DNA of 64,000 nt, from assembly GCA_019973155.2 (NCBI GenBank), contig BPQB01000030.1, forward strand, positions 124,001-188,000, read 5' to 3'. The position numbers and the translations under genes were made by a program. The stretch is from Phanerochaete sordida (lineage: Eukaryota; Basidiomycota; Agaricomycetes; Polyporales; Phanerochaetaceae). The notes below the pieces were generated by a model. It saw nothing but the letters and a program-made list of their open reading frames with translations. It was not told where the DNA came from and did not search any database. Below are positions 48,821 through 59,566 of this stretch, piece after piece (position 1 is the stretch's first letter; each line of letters begins with the position of its first letter).

Positions 48821-49204
48821 GACTCAGAGCCCTCAAGAGTAACAGGTGACGTCTAGAGGAAGAGTGAAGGTGAGCAACAGGCACGGCGGCTCCGTTCGGC
48901 GCTGCGAATCACTTCGGGCGCTTCTTACATGCCTGCTCGCTGTGGCGTTCGACGTTGAGGATGTTCGTCAAATTTGTGGGCATAATATGGACATCCTTTC
49001 TACGCGTGCCACACGTACATGCATGTTTCCTGAGTCTGATTTCTTTCCTGGGGAAATCATAGCATCTGTGCAATGCAGAATGTGCCATACCCACAAAGCG
49101 AGCTTTTTCAAAAATCGTTCGTGACGCCAGGTATTACTGTAGAAATCGCTAGTGGTTACCAGATAAATACATATAAGAACGCGACCGAGGCTGCGTCGCA
49201 AGTC
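48821..49204. other. Intergenic region, BTB 3 to BTB 2
   Basis: 384 bp holding the BTB 2 promoter and the BTB 3 terminator. No shared promoter word recognised here. Confidence 0.4.
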
Positions 49205-50489
49205 CTAGTCCTCGTATGAACCGAGATCTCTCCTCAGACTTTTGAGGTCGAAGATGTCATCGAGAGCGTCCCATATCTGCTGGCATGCCTCTGTCAAAGC
49301 GTGCATCGCTGACCGCCTGCAAGAAGAGCACACAGCTTGCGCGCGATCAATCTCGAGTTGCATCCGCCGGAAGACCTCGAGCGGATCCCGCGTCATCTCC
49401 AAATACAACTCGCCCTTCTCGTACCGCTGGAGTATCTGGGTCGATTTCTCGGCGCATGGTTGGTGGTACCGGGCGTTACGCGGCGTGGTGCCCGCCGGCA
49501 GCGCAGAGAAGAGCTCGTGATGACAGAGCTCGTCGAACACGATGCCGACCATGTCAACCATCCGTTCGCGGCCTACGACGAGTCGCCGCAAGTCGTTGGC
49601 ATCTAGCACTGATAGCTTGGCAGTTCGGCGTGTGACGTGTTCATGATTGTACGGGGATTCATTACGGAATGGGATGCAGCCTTGGCCGTAGCTGCGCGCC
49701 AGTTCGTACCATGCTGCCCGGAGTGCCCAGCCGGCGTGCCCGTCCTGAACAAGCCGAACCAAACGGCCTAGAGTTAAACATGAGATAGACCTAGAATGAG
49801 TAGTGAGAGACTGGGCCGCACCGGAATTAGGCGTGGAACAGTTGACGTCGTACTCAGGACAGACGCCTTCCAGTTCCGCATCGCAGATTAATTTCCTCTC
49901 GGTACGGATTTGTTCTTCGACTTCTAACCACTCGGCGTATATGTTCGGCCAGTCGCGATAAATGACAGCGTGGAAGGCTGCCACCATATCCGTGACTTCG
50001 TACTTCACGGCAAGTTTCAAGGGCCCACCAATCATGTTGGGTGACAAGGGTGATCTCCTTTCGAGAGGAAGCGGTCTATAGAGCGCAGTGTTATCGCATC
50101 GTTTTCTATAACAAGTAGTAGGCAACTCACAATGATCCGTACATCATCCTAAGGAAGTCGCGCACTTCCTCCCATGGGTCTGGCAGAGGAACGGTAGGGA
50201 TGCCGTCAACCGTCACGTCAGCCGACAATCCGCTGCGGCTATCAGTGGAAGACGACAGCATGGTTTCAAACACCTTGGATCTGCTGGCAAGAATGCCACC
50301 GTGGCACTTGAAGCCGTAGATGGGGCCGTCGCCATTGCATCCTGGGCCTGCTATGACGACAATGTTTCCGTCCTGGAACCAGACAATCTCGTCTCGTGTG
50401 AGATCTTCTTCGCTTGACAACTCCTTCACGCGAAAATCGTTTGTACGCTGCCTCTTTCGAGACATTTCTTGACCAGGTTTTAGCGACAT
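49205..50489 (-). CDS. BTB/POZ-domain protein (BTB 3)
   Basis: Three exons. Exon 1: MSLKPGQEMSRKRQRTNDFR, DLTRDEIVWFQDGNIVVIAG, GPIYGFKCHGGILASRSKVF and PDPWEEVRDFLRMMYGSL. Exon 2: MIGGPLKLAVKYEVTDMVAA, ending DVNCSTPNS. Exon 3: WALRAAWYELARSYGQGCIP, DANDLRRLVVGRERMVDMV, YHQPCAEKSTQILQRY and AVCSSCRRSAMHALTEACQQ. The second intron (54 nt, GTGCGG...CTCTAG) is a multiple of three without stops, so retaining it would insert 18 residues in frame. The BTB domain carries a short Ser-rich insert (SSSTDSRSGLS) absent from the other copies. A GGGCGCATCAA word lies 78-88 bp upstream of the ATG. Confidence 0.85.
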
Positions 50490-50566
50490 GATGGATGTGC
50501 TGGATGGAGGAGGTGAGCAACTCAGGGGAAGTTAAAGGGTTGCCGCGGCTACGTCCAGAAATAGAA

Positions 50567-50577
50567 GGGCGCATCAA
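50567..50577 (+). promoter_or_regulatory. GGGCGCATCAA word upstream of BTB 3
   Basis: GGGCGCATCAA occurs in the promoter of BTB 3, in the context ATAGAAGGGCGCATCAACAC. The same 11-mer recurs in the palindrome 380 bp away and twice, inverted, upstream of BTB 4. A regulatory role is inferred from this recurrence only. Confidence 0.35.
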
Positions 50578-50948
50578 CACGCTTGGGGTTAGGTTTCTGA
50601 AAATGGGAATCGAGAGCCTCGGATCTTAACACGCACAAACAAGCCTCCTGCACCTCTCCGTTGTTAAAATATCGCGTGCGCAGTGGACTATGTGCATATG
50701 GACCGAAGTACTGAGGATGAAAGAAAAATATAAGTAAAATCGTGAGCCCTCGAGAATGATAGGTTGCTCACCGTCGAGTCGCGGCCTCATGCGGCTGGAT
50801 CATTGGGTGCTGCCTGCGCCACCTGACGTGCGTGCAGTGGCACGGTTTGAGATCAGATTATGTAGGATACTTCACCGCCGTAATCTGGGAGAAGGACGAT
50901 GCATGGACCACGCTGTGTAAGACACGCATGTGATATGTAGTCAGATAT

Positions 50949-50978
50949 GGAAGGGCGCATCAAGTGATGCGCCCTTCC
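50949..50978. repeat. Perfect 14-bp inverted repeat with 2-nt spacer
   Basis: GGAAGGGCGCATCA, then AG, then its exact reverse complement TGATGCGCCCTTCC. Each arm contains the GGGCGCATCA word found near BTB 3 and BTB 4. It could be a dimeric protein-binding site, a hairpin, or a relic of an element with inverted ends. Confidence 0.6.
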
Positions 50979-51910
50979 CCTCCCCGATCTAGAGTTCTGG
51001 ATGCACCCTGACTCTGAACTTGTCCGCGTCTCGGACAGACCGTTCTGTGTCTGTTGGTAGTGGGTGGCTACCAGTAACGTAGGTTCAAGACATGAATGCA
51101 TGGGCTGTGGCTTTCTCTGAATAGATGATATTTCCACAGGTCGTGCTCGCAAATTTTAATCGTGCGCCTGCTGGACCCTCGTCTCGCAGCTTGGGCCGGT
51201 CCGACAGATGGGAGGGTCAGCTTGGCCAAATGGGAGAGTTAGGCTCTTTGACGTGTGAACCAGTTCAAGTTGGGAGACTGTGAGTCTTGAGAATCTTCCC
51301 ACCGCCGTCGAGCTGATTATGCGGATGGAGGTTGGCCAGTTCTGGCTTGCTCGGTCGGTCGCGCAGCCACGACGGCATCGCCCTAGACTTACACGTGTGC
51401 GGAACTGCACAGCCATGCGATCCGGCTGCGAGGTGCCAGATGACGTGCCCTTACCCGGGCGAGACGATCCTGCGGCCATGAAAGGCCAATGTACAGGGCT
51501 CTCACGCTATAACTGCGCGGGCTGGCGTCAGGCGTGTCCAGGTGATCCCCCACACGCCGAGGCTGCTCATAAAGTTGGCGTCTCTGGGCATCGAACACGT
51601 CGAGATTGCCAGCCGCGCGTTCCGTTAGTGGGGCCTGAGTCCTCGAACCGTGCCGTGCGCCTCGCAACACGTGTTCTTCATGCGCTCTGGATAACGCTTA
51701 TAACACGCGTCGACAATGCGTTCAACGTCCACATCGCGGGTTCACTGGCATGGGACGGAGAACCTTCAGCTTGCCTCCGTCTTATACGCAGTGATCTGCC
51801 CTGCGGGCCCCTGGTCGATGTTGTCCTACACTACTAGACCCGCCACCACGCTTGCTTCCTTGTACTAACACCACGCTCCTTCTCTAGTTCTGTTCCCCAG
51901 CCCTCATGAA

Positions 51911-54381
51911 ATGTCTTCTACATCACTACTAGATTCCTTGCAGGCGTACGAGGGGTAAGCTGTCTTTCAATCAAACACACGTCTTGGCTAAGTATGTAGG
52001 CGAACATCGTTTCCTTTTCCCGATGTACATTCACAACGCCCCCGAAGTCCGTCGAATGGAAGCGACAACACTCCGCCCTACATATCACGAACTCTCCCCT
52101 CGGAACACTCGGGGACCTCTTCACGACACTACCGCAGAGAGCGATCAGACCGCGATTCAGACAGTCGCAAGGAGCGCGACAGCCAGAGCAGCTCGGCCAG
52201 GATCCTATCTCGGATATCGTCGCGTTCGGACCGGGACACCAGGCACCTTCGCACCCTCTTGGTCATCGCCAATGACCGTCTCGAGTCCGAGACGAAACGA
52301 GCAGACCAGGCCGAGCAGCGCGTTGTGGACGTCCTGCACCGGCTGAAGGCCGCGAACGATGCGACTGCCGTTGCACGCGCACAAACCTCGCGGGTCGAGC
52401 AAGAGCTTAATCTGTACAAGATCTATTACGAGGAGGCGCGCCGCGAAATCCAGCGCGCGCAGGACGATGTGGCACAGATCGAACGCGCGAGAGTTGATGC
52501 TGAGACCGAAGCAGCGAGGGCCCGCGACACAGCCAGAAAGTGCCGTGAACGCCTGGTGCTCTCGCAGGCGATGGAGCAAGGCAGGCAGCAAGGCTACGCA
52601 GAGGGGCTTGAACGAGGCAGGCGGATGTTCATGGCGCAGTCGCAGGCTCCGGAGCCCGCACGCCAGACGCCGCTGCGCTCGGTAACCCCGCTCAGTGCTG
52701 CACCTCCGTCAAGGATGTACCACCCTGCCTCGGTTGAAGATGTCGAGGACGACGATGACGAAGAGCTTGAGGATCGATATGAACCTCGCCCCGCGTCTGC
52801 CTCGGTACCCTCGGTCCACAGGGTGTCTCCGCTGCCTCAGTGAGTTCATTTCCCCATGAAGCACCGCCCGTATAGCTCATTAGCCGCTTCTGCGCGTACA
52901 CAGGCCCATCCCGTACCGCCCGCCTGAGCAGATACGTATCGTGCCGTCGCGCCCCCCATCGCGGAAGCACGATCGTGTCCCAGACTTCGCGCCTATTGCT
53001 GAGACCCTGCCCATCCCCACCGTCGCCACGCCCCTCAACGCCCCCTCAGTCGCCCATGTACGCCCTCCGCCTCCTGAATCTCCGTCGCCACCGCCAGTGC
53101 CCGTGCCACCGCGCGCACGCTCCGAGGACCCCGTCCCCATCCCCATCCACGAAGCCCCACCTTCGCCTGTCCACCCCCCATACATCGAGGCCCCCGATGT
53201 CCTGATTCCCTACGCAAAAGACAACGACGTCGCATCGATCGAGCTCCCACCACCGCACGAGTTCTCGAGGCCGCTCTCGCCGGCCTCGCCATCGCCTCGC
53301 CTTTCCGAAGCCCCGCTGCCGATCCCAGACAGGTCCGCCGCACCCGCCACGCCCCGCGCCGAGCCGCGACAAGACCGCCGGTACGAACCGAGCGTCCGTT
53401 CCCGAGACTACGCGTTCGCCAATGCGCCGCCGGTGTCGTTCAAAGCGCCACCCGCGAGCAGCATGCGCTCGCCCCAGTCACGAACGTCGACCCGGATCTC
53501 CGAGTACGACATTGTCGCGCCGCCGAAGGTGTACAGGCAAGGTGTGGACCGCGAGACGCTGTCTGGACGGCAGCAGATCTACCGCGAAAGTGTAAGTTGT
53601 ACCATCCGCCGTTCTGCCCTTGTGCTCACCACCACGTGCTTGCAGCCCGCGACTACTTCGAGCCGTGGACGGGAGCAGGCTCCCCCGCAGGAGCGCTTCT
53701 ACGCCGGGGCTGGCCCCGCCGACAGCCCTGCCGACAGCCCCGCGTCGTCGCAGCGGCGGCGGGGGACGAGCAGCACGCGGAGCACGCTGCAGAAGCTCTT
53801 CGGCCGGAAGCGCTCCAAGAGCCGGCTGTCGCAGGACGACGCCGCGCACGAGCACTCGGTGCCCGAGATCGAGGTCGAGTCTCCCGTACGCGTCCTGTAC
53901 TATGACCCTGGCTGGGGCGCCCCGCGCTGAGCGTGCTTTGCAGTCCGACGTCTCGCCGCCGTCGTCCCAGAACGCATCCGCGCCGCACCTCCTCAGCCCC
54001 GAGCACGCGCACACCGCGCTGCCCACACTCGCGCAGGCGCTCGGCACCCCGCATCGCACGTATGCTCCGCCTGCCGTCCCAGAGACGCAGGCGTACGCAG
54101 CGCGCGCGCCGTCGGGACCGGGAACGCCATCGCGTCGGGGCTACGTTGAGGCACCGGTGCCAAGCAGCGTGGTGTACCCCGAAGCGCCTGGCAGGACCAG
54201 GTCGCGCGCGTCCGTGACGCGCCCGGGGACAGCCCAGTCTGGGAGCACCGTCGATTCACAAAGCCTGCGGAGTCGGAGACGCCAGGGCAGTCTTGCAGAT
54301 AACCGGAGTGGACGGCTCTCGCCGCTGTCGAGCATCGGCATACCGTTCACATCGTTTGCGGCCTCCTCCGAAGGACGTTGA
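51911..54381 (+). CDS. Coiled-coil, proline-rich protein of unknown function
   Basis: Five or so exons, about 650 residues. The first short exon encodes MSSTSLLDSLQAYE. A charged coiled coil follows: RHLRTLLVIANDRLESETKR, ADQAEQRVVDVLHRLKAAND and continuing heptads to about 52,600 with ARDTARKCRERLVLSQAMEQ. Then comes an acidic run (VEDVEDDDDEELEDRYE) and a long disordered Pro/Ser/Arg-rich region. The basic block STLQKLFGRKRSKSRLS and a Ser-rich tail ending FTSFAASSEGR complete it. No enzyme domain or membrane segment is present. It may be a cytoskeletal, polarity or scaffolding protein, but that is only a guess from composition. Confidence 0.7.
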
Positions 54382-54574
54382 TAGCATTAGCATTCAAGCA
54401 CGGATTTGATCCTTGCATGGGCAGAGCCCTCATTTGCAGCGGGGCCTGTTCAACACAAAATCATCATCATCATCATGTATCATTCAGCATTTTTGTACAA
54501 CAGTCATTCCGTTTTGTAGCAGTTCATAGTGTACACACAAAAATCCAAGTCTTGTATCATGTTAGTGTCGTGGT

Positions 54575-55848
54575 TCAGAGAAGGGTGATGTCCGCAAAGA
54601 CAGGGCGGTGGTCGCTGGCAAGGACACCGTCATCGGTAAGGGATGTGCCGACCTTGTACTGCGTGGCGTTCCTATCGCAGATGTCAGTGATAGCTCGCAC
54701 CAAACATCCAAGTGGTCCGCACCATTTCCCATTGCTTCCGCCGAAGACGAAGTCAATACGGGTGAAGGATGACGTATCTCCGGGAGCGTTGAAGCCCGTG
54801 AACGTCGCAAAGTTTCCGCCGATGCTCGAGCGAGGAGCCTGCGCCTTCAGGTCGTCCAGGACGAAGTCGGTCAGGGTGCCGTTTGGGACCGCAAACGTTT
54901 GTGCGAAGGTCGCGTTGATGGCCTCTGGCGGGAGCTCGCCCGTCGCAATCATGTACGCGCCGGAGTCGGTGCCAACGCTCGGGCTGTTGAAGTCGCCGGT
55001 GACGATAACAGGGCCGCCGCTAGAGTTGAAGGCCTCGAACTTGGCGCGCTGCAGGATGAGCGACGCGCCGAGGCGGCGCTGCCCGTCGGACTGGTCGTCG
55101 AGATGCGTGTTCAGGTACGAGAAGTTGACGTTGCCGTTTGAGGTCTTCAAGGTCATGCGGGACGCGGTGCAAATGCGCAAGGAGCCCGCACCCGGGAAGC
55201 GCGACACGTCGAACGGCGTGAGCCTAGAGACTTCTTAGCAGATTTCGACGCGCATATATGCAGCAAACGTACGAGAGCCAGAAGGTATCCCATTCTCGGA
55301 GCTCGATAAAGTTCTTGTTGAAGAAGATCGCGCTGAATTCGCCAGCCTGCTTGCCATCATCGCGTCCGACACCAATCTAGCGAGATGTCAGCATAAGCGG
55401 GTCGTCATTGCACTTTACAACTCACCCACTCCCAGTCAGGTCCGAGCAGAGTGGCCAGGTCATTCACCTGTCTGACAAGCCCCTCCTGGACGCCTGCGTT
55501 TTGTCAGGATCGTGTATATATCGAGTCAGGTAGGCACTCACCAAAGAGTACGACCCCTTCACTCATGAGGTCTTGCCAGACCTTGATACGGCGCGTGCTC
55601 CATGGCTGCTCGCCGGTCTTGCCGAGGAACGTGGGGGCGGTAAGGGGATCTGGGAGCGCGGCCAACGTCTGCGCGACGGTGATATTGTCCGGCATGGAAT
55701 CGAAGCGCAGGTTGTACGTCGCGATACGGATAGACATGTTCTCGGGCACGACGGCACGCTTCGAGGAGGTGACGACAGAGACGGCCTTGAGGCAGAAGAA
55801 GCCGAGGAGGAATAGGTGCACGAAGATGAGGCCCTGCATGTTGCGCAT
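54575..55848 (-). CDS. Endonuclease/exonuclease/phosphatase-fold hydrolase (copy 2)
   Basis: Paralogue of the gene at 26.7-28.0 kb. From 55,848 the N-terminus MRNMQGLIFVHLFLLGFFCL is a strong signal anchor, followed by ENMSIRIATYNLRFDSMPDN. The catalytic motifs are NFSYLNTHLDDQSDGQRRLG, PVIVTGDFNSPSVGTDSGAY, TSSFTRIDFVFGGSNGKWCG and ASDHRPVFADITLL. As in copy 1 all expected metal and catalytic positions are present, so the enzyme should be active, possibly in the secretory pathway or outside the cell. An upstream in-frame ATG at 55,950 exists, but a TATTTAA element lies between the two ATGs, favouring 55,848. Confidence 0.84.
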
Positions 55849-56267
55849 CGCGGCGGATCCGAGCCTGGTCAGCACAGAAACGGCGGACAGCGGCGGGTTA
55901 AATACCTCGAGGATGATAGTGCGTCCCGCTAGAGTGGGCCGTGCGTACATGGCAGAAGCATCGAACGGTCAGCTGCGGCTGCTGCTCGTGGTGGTTGATG
56001 GCAAGAGGGGCATCGCACGTTCTCTGTGGTGATAGTTCAGGACAGGAAGGGTGCAGCCGCCCGCCCGCGCACCGCGTATTAGGGCATGCACCCGCCACGG
56101 CCCTCTTCGCGTAGCACAGCGAACAGCAGAAGACATGCGCGCGATATATGTCGTATAGATAGTACAGCTAATCTAGAATACACTTTGGAAATACACGTTG
56201 GTTGCTGCCGGCATCTAGTACAGTGGCATCACACTGAAGCGAAGAGTCTGAATCATCGTCGCAGCCC
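55849..56267. other. Intergenic region, AAA ATPase gene to EEP 2
   Basis: 419 bp between co-oriented minus-strand genes. It contains the EEP 2 TATA-like element and an AT-rich segment near 56,140-56,200 that probably includes the ATPase gene terminator region. Confidence 0.4.
55898..55904 (-). promoter_or_regulatory. TATA-like element of EEP 2
   Basis: The minus strand reads TATTTAA 50-56 bp upstream of the ATG at 55,848. It sits inside the longer open frame that starts at 55,950, which argues for the shorter start. Confidence 0.4.
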
Positions 56268-58769
56268 TCAGTGGGCAGTCATGGCCTTGAACTCGCTTGT
56301 GAAGTCATCCATCGCATCAAGGGTCTCAACCAGGTGGTCAAAGCACAACGCTTCGCCCCGCCCAGCCGCGAGCGAAGTCGCGGTCCTCGTGGCGTTCTTG
56401 ATCTGTCGGCCGTTGATATCCCGCTCCGCGAGCTTCGCGAGTTCGTCCTGTGTGAGCGCGATGCCGACCTTGCGCAGGAACGCGGCCCAGATCTGCGCCT
56501 TCGCGTCGTGTGAGAGCTCGCGGAAGTGCAGCGCGATGTGGATGCGCGAGAGGAAGGCCTCGTCGAACGTCCGCACGCGGTTCGTCGTCAGGAAGAGGAT
56601 GCCGCGGTAGTACTCGAGGTGCCGCAGGCTGGTTCACATGCGAAGCCGGTGAGCGGCCGGAGCAGTGGAGCGCAGGATGAGAATAGCACGCACAATACGG
56701 CAACCATGGCGTTTCGCTCCAGGTCATGCAACGAACGTTGTTCGAGGAAGACGTCCGCCTAGGATTCGCATCAGAACCGGCGGAGACGAAGGACCACTAG
56801 ACAATGCTCACCTCATCGATCAAAACAATGGCCTTCCAGCTGGTGGCGATGTCGAATATGCTTTGCAGCTCGTTATCAAGTGCGCCCGCAGTGGTACCGA
56901 GGTCGCCGCCGCCGACAACGTAGAGCGGGCTCCGGACGTGTTCGGACGTAGCTTCCGCGGACAAGGTCTTCCCGACGCCGGGCGGGCCGAACAGATTGAC
57001 GACCAGCCCGTGACCCTTGCCCTTGACGAAGTCGTCGAAGCCCAGGCCAGCCCTGTGCGCTTCGACGAGAGACCGCAGTAGTGTCTTGCGACCAGGTGGC
57101 AGTACCAGGTTCTCAAAGGCCTCGTCGTTCCACTCGATTTCCGCGACCTTTTGCACGTTGAATTCGACTGTATGCGGGTTAGACGTCGCACACGAAGATC
57201 ATTTGACATAATACGCACGCCAGACTTTGTCTGTCAGACTGAAACCGTAGACAATTGGAGACGCGAGCATGAGCTCGTCCTCGGTAGGTTCCAATTCTGG
57301 TGCTTCTTGCTGAGCGTGACCTCGTGCGCTGAGCGTCGGGATGGCGGAATCTGGAGGAATGTGTGAGTGTAATGGTACCAAGTAGACGGTGTGAGTCGTA
57401 CTCGGGTCGTCAGGGATGGGTGTGCCATCGTTGGTGTCTCGCTTGATTTGAGGCAGCTCATAGTTGGGATTGAGGCGCCTGAAGTTAGCGCGGTCAATCA
57501 TCGTACGCGAATTGACCTGCGTGGTGTTAGCATGGCTCCCAGAACAGACATGACACGCAAGTGGACATACATTATACTTGACAGGCTTCTTGCAGCCACC
57601 GTCCTGCGTGCAGACGACCGCGGTACCCTTGTAGTGGACGTGGTGCACACCCTGGTACGCAAGCCACTTGCGCCCGCGCGCGAGCAGAGCCTGTTGCAGC
57701 TCGCGCTCGTGCGCATGATACTTGAGCGGGTAGCAGTTGAGCTCGTTGATCTTGACGGTGCCGTTCCACTGCGGGATGATGATGCGCTTCTGGACCCAGC
57801 CGTACGCGCGCCCACCCTGCGCACGGCGGAGCTCACTTTCGGCAGTGTGCCCTGTGTTCCCCCACCCGTCGTTGACCACAGGCTCGTCATCGACGTCGAA
57901 GCCCTCGCAGATGAGGTCCATCATGCAGCGCCCCATCGGCAGCTGGACCCTCGTAGCGCTCACGAGGCGCAGAGCAAGAGGCTCGCCCGTGATCGGGCAC
58001 GTCGTGCAGAGAAGCGTACGTGGGATCAGGATTGCGTGCAGGTGCTCGAAGGTCATCTCGCCATGCGAGGTCAGCCGCTTGATCGTCGCGATGGTCGTGC
58101 GGTAGTCCTTATGCAGGTACTCGATGAGCACGTTTGTCGACGACATCGCGTACGTCTCCTCCTGAGAACGGTTCTTCTTCTGCTTGAGAGTCGCATGATA
58201 CTCCTCGAACAGTGGCAGGAATGTCAGGAGGAGCTGAGGGTTAAGCTGAGGAAGGGGTCAGCAAACGGCAGGCCGCATATATCCACTTTTCTCACCTCCA
58301 AAGGGTCATTGTTCCATGAAATACCAGGGATAGTCTGCATAACGTCCTTGCAAGCCTTCAGCAGGTATGGGCTCTTGATGGTAAGCTGGAAAGTCGGCTC
58401 GCCCTCCTCCGGGTTGCTCGGCAGGGTGCGAACGACGACAAAACAGAATGTTCCCCAAGGGTCGTTGTCGCTGGTGCTCGCACCGACAGGGACGAACTCC
58501 GGCGAGACCTTGTCGCCCATGTTCTTGTACTTCCATGTCTTCGACCATTTGCTGTAGTAGTAGTCGACGCGCTTGACCTTCAGGTTCGGCGGCAGGAGCG
58601 GGACCGAGGGCGTCAGCAGCGCCGTCGTCGACGCGTTGCGCTCGGTAGCGCCGTCACGCGTCGAGGCGAGTGTGCCGGTCTCCGCGTCGGGTGACGCGCT
58701 AGTCTTCTCGTTGTCGAGGACTGCTTCCGCGGAGGTGCTCGACTTGCGGACGCTGAGGAATCGGCGCAT
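56268..58769 (-). CDS. AAA+ ATPase with DUF7025 domain
   Basis: Six or so exons, about 750 residues. A variable N-terminus (MRRFLSVRKSSTSAEAV) leads to VKRVDYYYSKWSKTWKYKN. DUF7025 follows: VLIEYLHKDYRTTIATIKRL, MTFEHLHAILIPRTLLCTTC and YPLKYHAHERELQQALLARG. Next come VNSRTMIDRANFRRLNPNYE and ASPIVYGFSLTDKVWR. The AAA module has Walker A NLFGPPGVGKTLSAEATSEH, Walker B KAIVLIDEADVFLEQRSLHD and the sensor/Arg-finger region LTTNRVRTFDEAFLSRIHIA. This architecture is widespread and expanded in filamentous fungi, resembling Bcs1/katanin-like ATPases in the core, but its substrate is unknown. All catalytic motifs look intact. Confidence 0.9.
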
Positions 58770-59566
58770 TGTGGGCGTGTTTGGGGACGTGAGTGAGTGG
58801 AAGACGACGTGTCCCTGGCGTCCTCGGCTGTCCTCGCTCCTTTAATAAGGAGTGCGAGGCTCCGCAGACCGCGGGCTGCGGCCTAACTAGTCACTGTCAC
58901 GCTTCCGATGGGCGTCAGTAGCAATGTCCAGATGACTTGGAGCATCGATGGAGTCACGTACCATAACGAGGCTGCATTGCGTTCCGTGCGCCGAGGAACT
59001 GAGGGGCGGTGAAGCGCGACCTTCACAGCCCTGGTGTCTTGATATCGTTCGTGGCCCTTAGCACAGGCTATCGAAGGCCTGGTGAATGCTTGGGCCGTTC
59101 AACCCTGATACCTTTCACGCAAGAACGATGAATTTAGCGGGCAGCGCGTAGAGATTTGACATACAGACGACACAGCCCACTTCACGAATCCAGGTGCCGG
59201 CCCACGACTGGCTCATTGCCCCAAGCCCACACAACATATTTCCGGAAAAGATGGCCGCACAGCGTTCAGAGATAGAAGGAGATCGGAAGTGGTGTTGTAG
59301 CGCATAGTGATGGTTCGGGCTCAAGACTTCGAGGAGGGCGTGTCGCTAGAATGGTAGTGGGCGCATCAACAGGCGCCGGAAGCGCGTCGGGCGTCGGGCG
59401 GCACATGCGCTCGGCATCGTTCGTCGCGCCTTGCACCATATGCATCACCTTGATGCGCCCTCTCACACAATCTGATCATCAGGCCGCGCGTGCGATAGCA
59501 AGGCTGCGCATCGCGTTACGAGTTCGCGACTCATACCTTTCAGACGCGGCCGCGAGCCCGGAGACC
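58770..59566. promoter_or_regulatory. Divergent intergenic region, AAA ATPase and BTB 4
   Basis: 797 bp between divergent starts. The BTB 4-proximal third has two inverted GGGCGCATCAA words. No gene is supported within it. Confidence 0.45.
59359..59460. repeat. Inverted pair of GGGCGCATCAA words upstream of BTB 4
   Basis: GGGCGCATCAA at 59,359-59,369 and its exact reverse complement TTGATGCGCCC at 59,450-59,460 are separated by 80 bp. The pair ends 106 bp before the BTB 4 ATG. The same word occurs upstream of BTB 3. Confidence 0.5.

Larger units (their letters stand above)
50490..51910. other. Intergenic region, BTB 3 and the coiled-coil gene
   Basis: 1.4 kb between divergent genes. It holds one GGGCGCATCAA word near BTB 3 and a perfect palindrome at 50,949-50,978. 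A 185-codon open frame at 51,280-51,837 has no recognisable domain and unremarkable composition, so it is not called as a gene. Confidence 0.45.

Noticed and set aside
54464..54478. Short (ATC)n run
   Set aside because: Too short to be a meaningful microsatellite and lies in a 3' flank.
57391..58557. 388-codon open frame antisense to the AAA ATPase
   Set aside because: Lies wholly over conserved DUF7025 exons and crosses their introns; no domain.
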